From contig CAKZYJ010000512.1 in the NCBI GenBank assembly GCA_937884755.1, positions 89,299 to 153,298 of the forward strand: DNA of 64,000 bases, given 5' to 3'. The translations under genes were made by a program, and so were the position numbers. The DNA is from an uncultured Flammeovirgaceae bacterium (GTDB lineage Bacteria > Bacteroidota > Bacteroidia > Cytophagales > Cyclobacteriaceae). The notes under the pieces were generated by a model. It did no database searches and was not told the DNA's origin. It saw only the letters and a list, made by a program, of their open reading frames with translations. Below, one piece after another: positions 19,130 through 30,300 of the stretch (within the stretch, counting starts at the first letter, position 1; every line of letters starts with the position of its first letter).

Positions 19130-20422
19130 ATGAGCATCAATGTGCTATTAGGTCTCCAGTGGGGCGATGAAGGAAAAGGCAAAGTAGTTGATTATCTGGC
19201 ACCAAATTATAATGTGATCGCCCGGTTTCAGGGAGGACCCAATGCGGGGCACACCTTAGAATTTGACGATACCAAACACGTGTTACATCAGATACCTTCC
19301 GGAGTTTTCCGATCTGGTACTAAGAATATTATAGGCAATGGCGTGGTACTTGATCCAATAATCCTACAGCGTGAGATTGAAGCTTTACAACAAAAAGGCG
19401 TTGACCCTACTGAAAACTTATTTATCTCTAAGAAGGCCCAGCTGATTTTGCCAACTCATCGACTCTTAGATGCGGCCTATGAACAATCTAAAGGTGATAA
19501 GAAAATTGGCTCAACGCTAAAGGGAATCGGACCAACTTATCAGGATAAAATTGGGAGACTGGGCCTGAGAGTGGGTGATGTACTTCGTGAGGATTTTGCG
19601 AGCTTATATAAACATCGAGCAGAAGCGCATAAGAAAAAACTAGATTCATATCAATATCCATGCGAACTGGAATCTTTGGAACAAGAATTTTGGGAGGCTA
19701 TTGATTTTTTGAGACAACTAAATCTGATTGATAGTGAAATATATCTCCACGATCAGCTAGCTAACAATATCCCTATTTTGGCTGAAGGTGCTCAAGGGTC
19801 TTTGTTGGATATCGATTTCGGAAGCTACCCTTTTGTTACTAGTTCAACCACTACAGCTGCAGGTGCTTGTACTGGGTTGGGTATCGCACCTCGTCACATC
19901 GGGGAGGTTTTTGGAATTTTTAAAGCCTACTGCACTCGAGTGGGTGCCGGGCCATTTCCTACCGAATTACATGATGCACTCGGTGAAGAATTACGGAAGA
20001 AAGGAAGTGAATTTGGTGCTACTACTGGTAGGCCCCGACGCTGTTGTTGGCTTGATCTTCCGGCTTTGAACTATGCGGTAAAATTGAACGGAGTCAACCA
20101 ACTCTTCATGATGAAAGCGGATGTCCTTAATGAGATGGATGAAATCTCGGTATGCACTCATTATCAATTATCCGATGGCTCTAAAATCGATTATATCCCT
20201 CATGATTTAAGGGATAATGTGGTTACTCCAATTTATAAAACCCTACCAGGTTGGGATTTTGATGTAAATTCAGTATCTCACTTTTCAGATCTTCCTGAAT
20301 CATTTCTGAACTATGTGCAATTTATTGAGGAGTTCGTGAAAGTACCTATCAATTTGGTATCCCTCGGGCCTAAACGATTGCAAACTCTGATTAAAGCAGA
20401 AACTATACTGGCCAATAACTAG
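19130..20422 (+). CDS. purA: Adenylosuccinate synthase
   Basis: GTP-dependent enzyme of 430 residues converting IMP and aspartate to adenylosuccinate, the first committed step to AMP. The N-terminal GLQWGDEGKGKVVDYL contains the P-loop-like GDEGKGK and catalytic Asp. GGPNAGHT supplies the catalytic His, and the GIGPTYQDK segment and TTTGRPRRCCWLD near the C-terminal third complete the active site. Full length. Its stop overlaps the porP-like gene on the other strand by four bases. Expression must either start within the short region after the hairpin or read through it. Confidence 0.97.
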   Translation: MSINVLLGLQWGDEGKGKVVDYLAPNYNVIARFQGGPNAGHTLEFDDTKHVLHQIPSGVFRSGTKNIIGNGVVLDPIILQREIEALQQKGVDPTENLFISKKAQLILPTHRLLDAAYEQSKGDKKIGSTLKGIGPTYQDKIGRLGLRVGDVLREDFASLYKHRAEAHKKKLDSYQYPCELESLEQEFWEAIDFLRQLNLIDSEIYLHDQLANNIPILAEGAQGSLLDIDFGSYPFVTSSTTTAAGACTGLGIAPRHIGEVFGIFKAYCTRVGAGPFPTELHDALGEELRKKGSEFGATTGRPRRCCWLDLPALNYAVKLNGVNQLFMMKADVLNEMDEISVCTHYQLSDGSKIDYIPHDLRDNVVTPIYKTLPGWDFDVNSVSHFSDLPESFLNYVQFIEEFVKVPINLVSLGPKRLQTLIKAETILANN

Positions 20423-21345
20423 AAGTAACTGTGGCAGTAGCTATTGCCAATTCTCAGCCGGTAGCTTAACATAAACTCATGTGTTCCGTCAGTATAAGAG
20501 CGGATGCGGGAGATCGTATGGTCATAGGTATATCCGAAGCTCAAACTACGATTTAGTAATACTTCAAAAAGTAGAATCATAGAATCACCACTTCGGTAAG
20601 AAGCACCCACATTTACCACATCTTGCAAGAATACGTTCATATTAAGGTCCATCCCGAGCGGTTGACCTTCTTGATAACGTATAAGAGTAGAAGGTTTTAG
20701 TTTCAAAAACTCGTTAGGTGAGAATACATGTCCGCCAGTAATAAAATAGTATCTGCGTTCGGTGGCTTCACTGATAATATCCGCTTGATTATACACTCTA
20801 TTATTTAACAGAAAGGGGATCGAGATTCCTGCATACGTTGTACTGTTGCTATAAAACGCTCCCGTTCCAAAGTTAGGGCTGAATCTGGTCTGCGTACCTG
20901 ACAGCGTGGGGTCGTTGAGGCTAAATCTTCGCAATTTTTCAAAATTTGATTGGGTATAATTAAAGCCAGCCTGAAGACCCAGAGAAAGAGTACCAACCAA
21001 AAGTTTTAACTTGTAGGCATAGCTGCCATAAATACTATAATCATCGTGAATTCCGATCTGATCTCGAGAAATTATCATTCCTAAACCAACCGGGCGGTTT
21101 TCTAAAGCGGTATGTGTAACTAGACTTTGTGTCTTAGGCGCACCTTCTACATTCACCCACTGATCACGATGAACCATGCTCAATACCCACTGTTTTTGAT
21201 TGCCAGCATAGGCCGGATTTAATACCAACCCATTGAACATATACTGGGAAAAAACGGGGCGTTGCTGAGCATGGGAATTGGAGGTAAAGCCCAATATCCC
21301 AAGAAAGAGAATAATTACTGTGGTTATTAACTTTATATTGATCAT
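20419..21345 (-). CDS. PorP/SprF family type IX secretion membrane protein
   Basis: Outer-membrane beta-barrel-type protein of 308 residues of the PorP/SprF family. SprF-like members are needed to deliver and hold very large surface proteins that end in the type B sorting domain. It has a signal peptide (to about residue 26, SNSHAQ), then the diagnostic FSQYMFNGLVLNPAYAG near the mature N-terminus and alternating aromatic strands to the end. It sits directly downstream of the giant adhesin on the same strand, the usual partner arrangement, with a strong hairpin in between. A short C-terminal tail overlaps the end of purA. Confidence 0.93.
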   Translation of the reverse strand: MINIKLITTVIILFLGILGFTSNSHAQQRPVFSQYMFNGLVLNPAYAGNQKQWVLSMVHRDQWVNVEGAPKTQSLVTHTALENRPVGLGMIISRDQIGIHDDYSIYGSYAYKLKLLVGTLSLGLQAGFNYTQSNFEKLRRFSLNDPTLSGTQTRFSPNFGTGAFYSNSTTYAGISIPFLLNNRVYNQADIISEATERRYYFITGGHVFSPNEFLKLKPSTLIRYQEGQPLGMDLNMNVFLQDVVNVGASYRSGDSMILLFEVLLNRSLSFGYTYDHTISRIRSYTDGTHEFMLSYRLRIGNSYCHSYF

Positions 21346-21358
21346 GGGTTCTGAGTAA

Positions 21359-21390
21359 CCCAGGTGATAGCATGAATGCTATCACCTGGG
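21359..21390 (-). promoter_or_regulatory. 15-bp perfect hairpin between adhesin and porP-like genes
   Basis: CCCAGGTGATAGCAT (21359-21373) and ATGCTATCACCTGGG (21376-21390) are perfect reverse complements separated by two bases. In the minus direction no T run follows, so it is not a classic terminator. It lies just after the adhesin stop and 14 bases before the PorP-like start, suiting a role in mRNA processing, 3' end protection or partial termination. Confidence 0.6.
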
Positions 21391-21398
21391 GTTATTTA

Positions 21399-24300
21399 TT
21401 ATCTCATTAACTCTAAATATCCTGATTCCGGATCATCGCCATTATTCTTGTCAATAATGTAGAAGTAAGTACCATCGGGAAGCTTCTCCCCACCTATGTA
21501 CAATCCCCGATTACCGAATCCTTCAAAATAGGTGGTCAGATTATCGTACCGTTCTTTCTCGTAGACTAGAGCGCCTGCCCGATTATAGATACGTACAATG
21601 TTATTCTCGAAATTCTCTATACAACTGATAATAAACTTGTCATTTTCACCATCACCGTTTGGTGAGATACCATTGTAAGCGTATATCGTACTTTCAATCG
21701 TGGCCGACTTAGTGAAGGTACATCCCTTATCATCAGTAACCGTAACTTCATACAAACCAGGTACCTGATCATTCAGGTAGAACTTATTACTATATCCTTC
21801 CGGAGTAAGCCACTGAATATCAACTATTTTAAAGTTTTCGTTGAATCGCAATTGAGCTGACCCAGTTGGCTCGAAACAGGTAGAAGGTGTGGTAACAATT
21901 TCAAAGTCAGGAATACGAATATCTTCGGGAATAGTAATGCTAGTTGACTCAGAATAACAGCCAGTAAGTAAATTGGTAACTGACACAAAGTATTCACCCA
22001 CCGCTAATTCACTTACTTGATTCGTTTTAGTACTTCGGAAGACTTCCTGACCGTCTTCATCGTACCATAAGTATTCAAATACTTCGGTACCATTCATCAT
22101 TGTACTATCAAGCACTACCCGGGCTGAACCATCCGGGTTTTCACAACGCGTTACTGGCGATAGTAAAGTTGCAGTAGGGGTAGGAAGCATAAAGTCTTCC
22201 ATTTCAGAAACAACCTCAGCAGTTACCGGCTCACTAATACATCCGGTTACTTTATCTCGAGCTACTACCGAATAAGTGTTCGGCGCCAGATCTCCCGCGG
22301 TTGGTCCTTGGGCAATTGGGTTGCCTTCTACTATATCCCCTTGGTACCAGAAAAACTCATATCTGGATACTTCTCCCTCAACTACTGCTGTTAACTGACC
22401 ATTAGGTCGGGTTTCATCACAATTGGTTACTGAGAAATCATTATTGACAGACAGTGGTACTTCATTCCCTCTGGAATCAGGCACTACTCCAATAGCCTCC
22501 ACGACCTCACAATCAGTTTCTGATAGGTCACTAACCCGTACAGTGTAGCTACCATTTTCTATATCAGTGATGATATTTTGATTGTTGCCTACTGTTAGTA
22601 CATTCCCTGCACTATCAAGCCACTCATAAGAATAATTGCCGCTGCCACCACTAACATTAGCTGCAATCTGGCCATTCGGGCTAAGACAGTTGGTGAATGG
22701 CATTACAGAAGTGCTTACCATCAGTGGAATAGCCACACCCTCAATAGTGTAAGAACGAGTAGTTTCACAGCCAGTCACAGTGTCTTGTACCCAAACGGTA
22801 TAAGTACCCGGTACTAGGTTCTCAATTTCTAAACTGTTACTGAATCCGCTTAGACTATCAGCTGGGTTAGTGATAACCGCTCCTTGGTACCATCGGGTGA
22901 TAAAATCGTTATTGTTAAGTACCTCAACTTCAATAGATCCCTCTGCATCGTTAGATGGATCGCAGGCTACGATTGGTTCAGAAATATTGTCTAGAATTAC
23001 CACAACGTTCTCAGTAGAATCAACAATGTTGACCTGCACGGGAAGCGACTCGCAGCCTGTCGCGAGATTTACAGCTTTTACTAAGTAACTACCAGCAGCA
23101 AGGCCATCAGCTGCTAGTCTGTTGGCATCCAAACCATAGTCATTTGCTGCAATACTGGTGGTGAAGTCATCTACAGACCAGATAAATTCATAATCGCTAT
23201 ACGATGAGGCTATTCCTTGGAATGTCAAGCTTGCAACTTCGGCAGCACCATTTGAAGGAAAACAATTAGACTGATCAGCCGTTTTGTTCATTGTTAATAA
23301 TGGTACTACTACTTGCGTACCTATATTGAATATGGCAGTTTCAGAACATCCGCTTTCCGGATTAAACACAGTTACTTCATAACTACCAGCTTCTAAATTA
23401 CTCAATGCGTTAGTGTTTCCACCTACTGCTGAGGCTGGCAGTGCAGACCCATCGGCCATTGTCCACGAGTAGGTATAGCCGGCTCCACTGGGTACAGACC
23501 CATCCCATTCTTCAGCTCTAACGGTAATTGCCCCCTCATTCAATCCAGTACAAGTGATAAAATTAGTAGTAGCATCAAGGTAGATGAATGGTGCACGGAT
23601 TGAGTCGGTCAATATAACTTGAAGGAAATCGCTGGATTGACATCCACCCGTAGTACTGTTAGTGATTTTTACGTAGTAAGTGTCCACCAATAGATCATCC
23701 AATACACTGCTGGTTTCACCGGCAAGTACGCTAGTAGTATCACCTTGGTACCAAACAAAGTCATAGTTGCTAAATGCAGCGTCCGTTGATTGAATAACTA
23801 CACCATCTTCCAGAACCTCGGTGATTTCAATGCTTCCATCTCCGTGACAGGTAGTTACATTTTGCTTGCTAACACTTGCGGCAGTAAACTCAGGAAGTAT
23901 GGGTTCAAACCTAATCGTATCATACGCAATCACAGTTTCACAATCGAGATTATTATTTCGTACTTCTACGCGGTATGCGCCATCAGCAAGGTTACTAATC
24001 GTACTCTGGTTACCTACTTCCGTAGAGGCTACGGCAATATTATTTTCATCGAACCAATTAAAGCTGTAGCTTCCGGCAGGCGTTGCTAGTGCCCCACTAC
24101 CATCTTGCTCGTAGGCTTCAACGGTAATTGAACCCTGGGCTGCACCAGAACAATCTACATTCGAGGTATTCTGAACTATTGTAATCTGAGTCTCAGAAAC
24201 CTGGTATAGGATTTCTTCAGATATTGGCGAAGAAATACAGCCAGTGATATTACTGATAGCATAGACGTAGTATGTTCCACTGTCCAGCCCTGATAACACT

Positions 24301-27300
24301 GTTCCAGTTCCTAGATAAGTAGTTGCTCCGGCATCATCGATATCAGCAGATAGGGTAACCGGGGCACTATGCCAGTAAAAACTGTAATCAGCCAAATTAG
24401 TGATACCATCAGTGATTGATGCAATAACCTCAAGTTCACCATTTTCAGGATTACAGCTTGTCTGATGACTGTTGACTTGAATATTATCGATGGCTAATGA
24501 TGGAGCTACTGACTCATCGTTTATATCAACTGTGATGGTTGTATCACAACTGGTTGTTTCATCTTGGAAAGTGAAGGTGTATTCACCTGCTTGTAGAAGA
24601 TCAATCTCAATTACTGTTTGAGGTCCAGCAATATCATTCTCATTGTAGGTTACAGCGCCCGGCAATGGGAAGAACGAACTTCCATTTTGAGTAGCATCAA
24701 TTAATGTGAACCCAGAGAATACTGTTCCATCAGTTGCCCTTTTCTCGATGATAGCCTCAACTTTACCGCTATTTCCAACACAGAGTGTATCTTGTTCAAC
24801 GGTTGTTGCTACTAGCGGTGATTGCGACTCGGCTACTACCTCAAAGGTACGAGGGTCTGACCGACAGCCTAAGGCTCCACCACTGTTATTGAAATCAAAA
24901 GCATCTACTACAATCACTGTGTAGAAACCTGGGGCCAGTCCGCTAATGGTTGATTGATTGTTTGCAGCCGTAGGTGCGCCCGTCATGATGTCAAAATTAC
25001 TAATATCATCAATCGGACTAGCACTACCATTTAAGTACTTCACATTTTCTCCTTCAAACCAATAGTAAAAGAAATCACTATCGGCATGACCTGGAAAGAA
25101 ATTGGTGCGAACAGTACCTTCAACTTCTGCTGCTATTTCACCCCCTAAGGTAGGATAGTCGGTTGGATCACACGTACGAGCCGCGGTGGGAGGAGTAGAG
25201 AGAACTGCTGGTGGAACCGGAGTAATACTAGCATCCGGCGCTAGTACATATACAGAATCTTTGAAACAACCTGTGCCGGTATCTGTAATCCGTACCATAT
25301 ATTTATCTGAACGGATGTTGGTCAGCGTACTTGAGGTTTCTCCAGCCAGTGGATAAGTATCATCCCCACCTTTATACCATTGGTAAGTAAATGGACCGGT
25401 TGCGCCTGTAATTCCGGTCACAGTTAATGATCCGTCAGGATTCACACAGTCTGCCTGAGTAGTGGGGGCAAAAGTGAAATTCAGGTTATTCTGAATTTGG
25501 CTTTCAACCTCAATAGTATACGCTACTGAGGAACAACTTGAATTGATGTTGTTTGCTACTACTGTATATAATCCTGGCTCAACGTTTTCTAGTCTGGCAG
25601 AAGTTGCTGTAGGATTAACTACCGGAGTAGTTGTATCATCACCAAGGTACCATTGATAGGTATAGTTTGATAGAATGTCAGTCAAGGTGAAGGTTACACC
25701 GTCATCCTCAGACAAATTAATGGAAGCTACTTCGGCTACGCCATTGGGAGGACTACAAAGAGTGGCAGCAGTTGCAACTAAGTTGAGTCGTATTTCTGAA
25801 CCTTTAATAATATTATCTCCTAGATAAACTTGCTCTCGGCCGGTACATCCGGTTTCGGTGTTCCTAACTTCCAAGATATAAGTTCCCACTCCGATACTAT
25901 CTACCGAGAAGCCATTTACAACCGCATTCGGATTGTTGGTTGTAATAGGAGTATCTACACCACCAACAAGTTGATACCAGGTGAATTCATATCCGGCAGT
26001 ATTTCCGTTTACATCGCCCCGAAGTCCTCCATTCTGGTTAGTATCGTCGCAAGAAGACTGTTCAATGACACTTACATTGATACCCGCAACAGGGAAATCG
26101 CGTGCGTCGTCAATATAGACTTGAGCCGTATCGATGGCTAAACAACCTGATCCGTCATTTTTCTCGGCTCTTACTGAATACCAACCAATGTCACGACCGT
26201 TTAGAACAGATCGGTTTTGTCCGGCAATTAAAGTTGCTGAGCCGTTGCGCACATCATTTTTTGTTCCTTCATACCAATAATAGGTATAGTTTGCGGTATC
26301 GGGAGTTCCTCCTAAAGCCGAAGCCGTTAAGCCAGCTTCAATGGCCCCACTAAAAATTCCGGGTGTACAGTACCGCTGATCATCTAGTTTTGTGGCAGTA
26401 ATAGTCTCTAGGTAATCAATCGATTGGTCTGCAACAGAAGTATAAACTAGTGTATCACAACCACTGCTCTGGCTCACGATACTAATTACGTAGTTTCCAG
26501 CATCCAGGCCAGATAATTGACCTGCTGTAGCCGGCTGAGGGCTTACTGCTGAAGCTGTATCAACTCCTACAAACCATTTGAAATCGTAACCAGATGTCAC
26601 CCCTCCAACAGTTATACTTAAAGCCCCATTTGGATTCGCTGGATCACAATTTGTTTTGGGCGTTTGAGAAAGAGCAATTGTTCCGAAAGGAGTAATCCGG
26701 TTTTCAATCTGGAATACTGCCGATACATCAGAAATACAGTTTGTCGCTGTGTCTTCAGCGATTACTACGTAGGGACCAGCTTCTAATCCGGCAAATAGAC
26801 CAGTGGAATTAGTTTCTATTACCGTACTTCCTTGCTGTAATGTAAATTGATAGCCTACAGTAATACCTCCTACAGAAACCTGTACCTGCCCATTGGGTTC
26901 ACAAGTAGTCTGATGTTGCAGGATAGTTACATCTGCAGGATCAATTACTGGTACAACTACATCTTCGGTAAGCGTAATAGATTCAGTGAACGTACAACCG
27001 GAAAAGTTATCAGTGGCTACGACTGTATACACATTCGTAAGATTAGTACTTAAAGTATCTGGGGTAATAAAATCTGTGGCAACTACTTCTGCTAAAGGAC
27101 CAGTAGTGACAGTTCCCCGGTACCAAGTCCAGGCGAATTGGCTAGGGTCAGCCGTAACTGCGGTCAATTGACCGTTGTAGGGAAAAACACAAGATGTTTG
27201 CTCCTGGGCAACCTCAATAGTTATATCATCAATTGCAGTAGTGGTAATAATTTCAATCTGTTCGCCAGAGGTATATAAACCACAATCATTGGATGGGTCG

Positions 27301-30300
27301 TATGCTCTAACTTCGTAGATTCCCTCATCTAAGTCGCTAAAAGAAGGATCTTTACTAAATGTCGTATCTTGTACCGGACTCATTTGAATGAGCATGTAAT
27401 CATACGAGCTTGCGCTTCCTACCATTTGTACTGTAATGGTTCCGTTGGGATTTATACAGTTGGTATTATCTGTTTTATTGACTGCATCGATCTCAGGAAG
27501 ATCAAGCGTCATATCAATCGTTTCTGTTTCTGAGCAACCAGTAAGTAAATTGGTAACTGTTACTTTGTAAAGAATGGGTTGCAGATTTACTGCAGTATCG
27601 CCCAAAGCTAATACACCAGCTTGTTGTTCATCTTCCCATTCAATAAGATAATCTGTATCACTGGGACTTGCACCATTTATCAGAACCCGTGCTTGTCCAT
27701 CGGTAATACCTGGAGCACAACTCGAGACTCCTTGAATCATTTCTATGGTAACTACTTCACTATCTGGCCAATCTTCAAACCGCTCAACTCTAACAGTATC
27801 GGCAATTCCTTCACAGAAATACACACCGTTATCATAATCAATATCGACCACATAGGTTCCAGAATCCAGACCCGTTACGATAGCAGTTGTACCAACAACA
27901 TCTCCAGTATTAACGTTAGTCCATACAATATTATAATCCGACTCTTGAATTGTGGTGCTATCGTAATTCAATACCTGGACTTCACCAGTATTTATGTTTG
28001 TTACATCTCCCGGGCAGTTACGATTGTCACGGAGCTTTCGAGCAATAGCTTGAAATGGAGGGGGATTAATATCAGCCGATACGATCGTCGGGGAATCGTC
28101 ACACTCTCGGATAGGACCATTGATTTTAGTCAGAGGATAAAAGGCTGAATTAGAAATTTTGTTATTCAGACTATCGTACGGGCCAATATCATTTAGTGAA
28201 GCATACACGGTATATTCACCTCTTGGGCCAGTTACAGTTAATGTTGTATCAACGAAGTCACCAGGTTGTAATCCGCCAACAATATCTACATACATTACCG
28301 AGAAATGAGGATCTTCTTCAGTATCAGTGTAGGGCAGTCGAGGGTTTTCGCTATAGAAGGAAATTGGAATTGGTCTTTCAACCTCCTCGTCGCCTGTGTT
28401 TTCAAAAAACAGTCGTATCTGAAACTCCTGATCCGTACACGTCGGTGAAGTAACTCGAGTACTATCTCCCCTAAAGTCCAGCTTGGGAGCTGGAAAAACC
28501 AGCGTTCCACAGTAGCTTAATCGAGGGGATTGGTTTAGAAATTTATTTAGCGAAAATGGCGCAGAAATAGTAGGATCATTACATATCTGAGAAAAGCTCA
28601 AATGATGAGGCTGCGGAATTCTGGGAATGCTAAGATCATCGTTTATATTGACATTGAAGTACGAAAATTGATTCCAGACGCTTCGGGCTGGTACCCAGTA
28701 ATTTCCGTTGGCAGCTTTATAAGTACGGATGAAACCGAACTGGTTGTTATTTCCCCCAGTATTAGGTCCTTGCCCGTAAAAATTCTGATCACGGGCACAA
28801 ACCACAACTAGTTCAGTCTCACCATCACTATCTACGTCAGCAACGATTGGATACTCAGCGTGGGTCATCGAGCTGCAGAAGTTTACATTATCGTAGGTAT
28901 TTAGTTGCTGTCCCGTAAACCCATCTACAATCCATAAGTGAACCTCATCACGGTAAATTATTTCTGAGGCTCCATCGCCATCGAAATCAAATACGGCAGT
29001 ACCAGTTACACCCGACGAGGATTCCCAGTAGTCGTCGTTATTAACCCACTTAAGAGACCAATCATTATCCAGGGCAAAAAGGCTTGAGCCTGACATAAAG
29101 GTACACTCAAGTTCAGGGTCAGCATCAATATTAGCTAGGTTTAGCGAACCAATACCCCGTATCCAGGTACAATCTTCATTGGTATTGCAGTTACAACTAT
29201 TAATCCCAGTATTATTTCTATCAGGAGTAGTTGTAATATCTTTAAAGCTTCCGATAATATTTTGAGCGTTACTGTCATCTCTATTTTTAATGTCACAAGC
29301 AGGAACAGAAGCGGTAAATGCTCGAACTTCTTGTTTAGCAATATTCCATAAGAAGACGGTACCTGGACCACCTTCGTTGATGGTAGCTCCACTACAAACC
29401 ACATCTAAAAAGCCATCACCATCGTAGTCGGCAACTGCAGTAGTGTTAAAGGTCTGGTTATTAAACCCACCGTAAAAGCTAGGATCTTTCGGATAATAAT
29501 CACCAGTATAGCCGATCTTGGTAGGTTCGTCATTCATATTTTTTACTTCTACCAATTTGCCGCCTGGAATATCAACTGCATATACAATATGTCCCAATAC
29601 TAGTTCCAATCCAGAACATTCGGCACACTCACTATCAGGTAAAATATCTATAGCTACTGGAACTCCGCTAAGCTCAGTTTGCCAATTATGAGCAGTATAG
29701 CCAGCAAACGATTGACCGTGACTTCCTTTTACTAAAAGAGCACCAGTTTGAGCGTTTCTGATTTCGTTTACGTAGAAAACCTCTGGTACACCATCCAGAT
29801 TGAAGTCAGCTAAACCTGGTGCACGTCCACCCTTATTTTTGTAGACTGAGAACTGTTTGAATTCAGTATCCCATTTTTTATTTAGTTCATGATCCCAGGC
29901 CCAAACTCTTCCATTTTTATCTACATGAAATATTTCACCAAAGCCATCTCCGTCAACATCTCCAACCGCTGGATAGGTATATGACCAGCTAGCCTTATTA
30001 CTATAAGTTTTGGAAACTTCAATTTCACCATCCTGACCGTTTAAGATGTGCATCGTACTTGTGTGATCGTTGAAAGAAACGACTTCAGGCACACCGTCAT
30101 TATCGATATCTGCAACCGCTGGTAGGCCTCGGGCAGATGCCGTTCTAACCTCCGAAGACCAAGCTTCGGTTATATCAAAGACGTTACCCAAAGGTTCAAC
30201 CTCACAATCAGGTTGGTTTACAATATAGTCATTAGGATTATCAGGGCTATTTACGCAGTCTCCGTCGTAGTAATCATAGAAGCCATCACCATCATCATCA

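Noticed and set aside
26038..28453. Plus-strand frames opposite the adhesin gene
   Set aside because: They arise from the codon bias of the long minus-strand gene and have no signal, motif or context.
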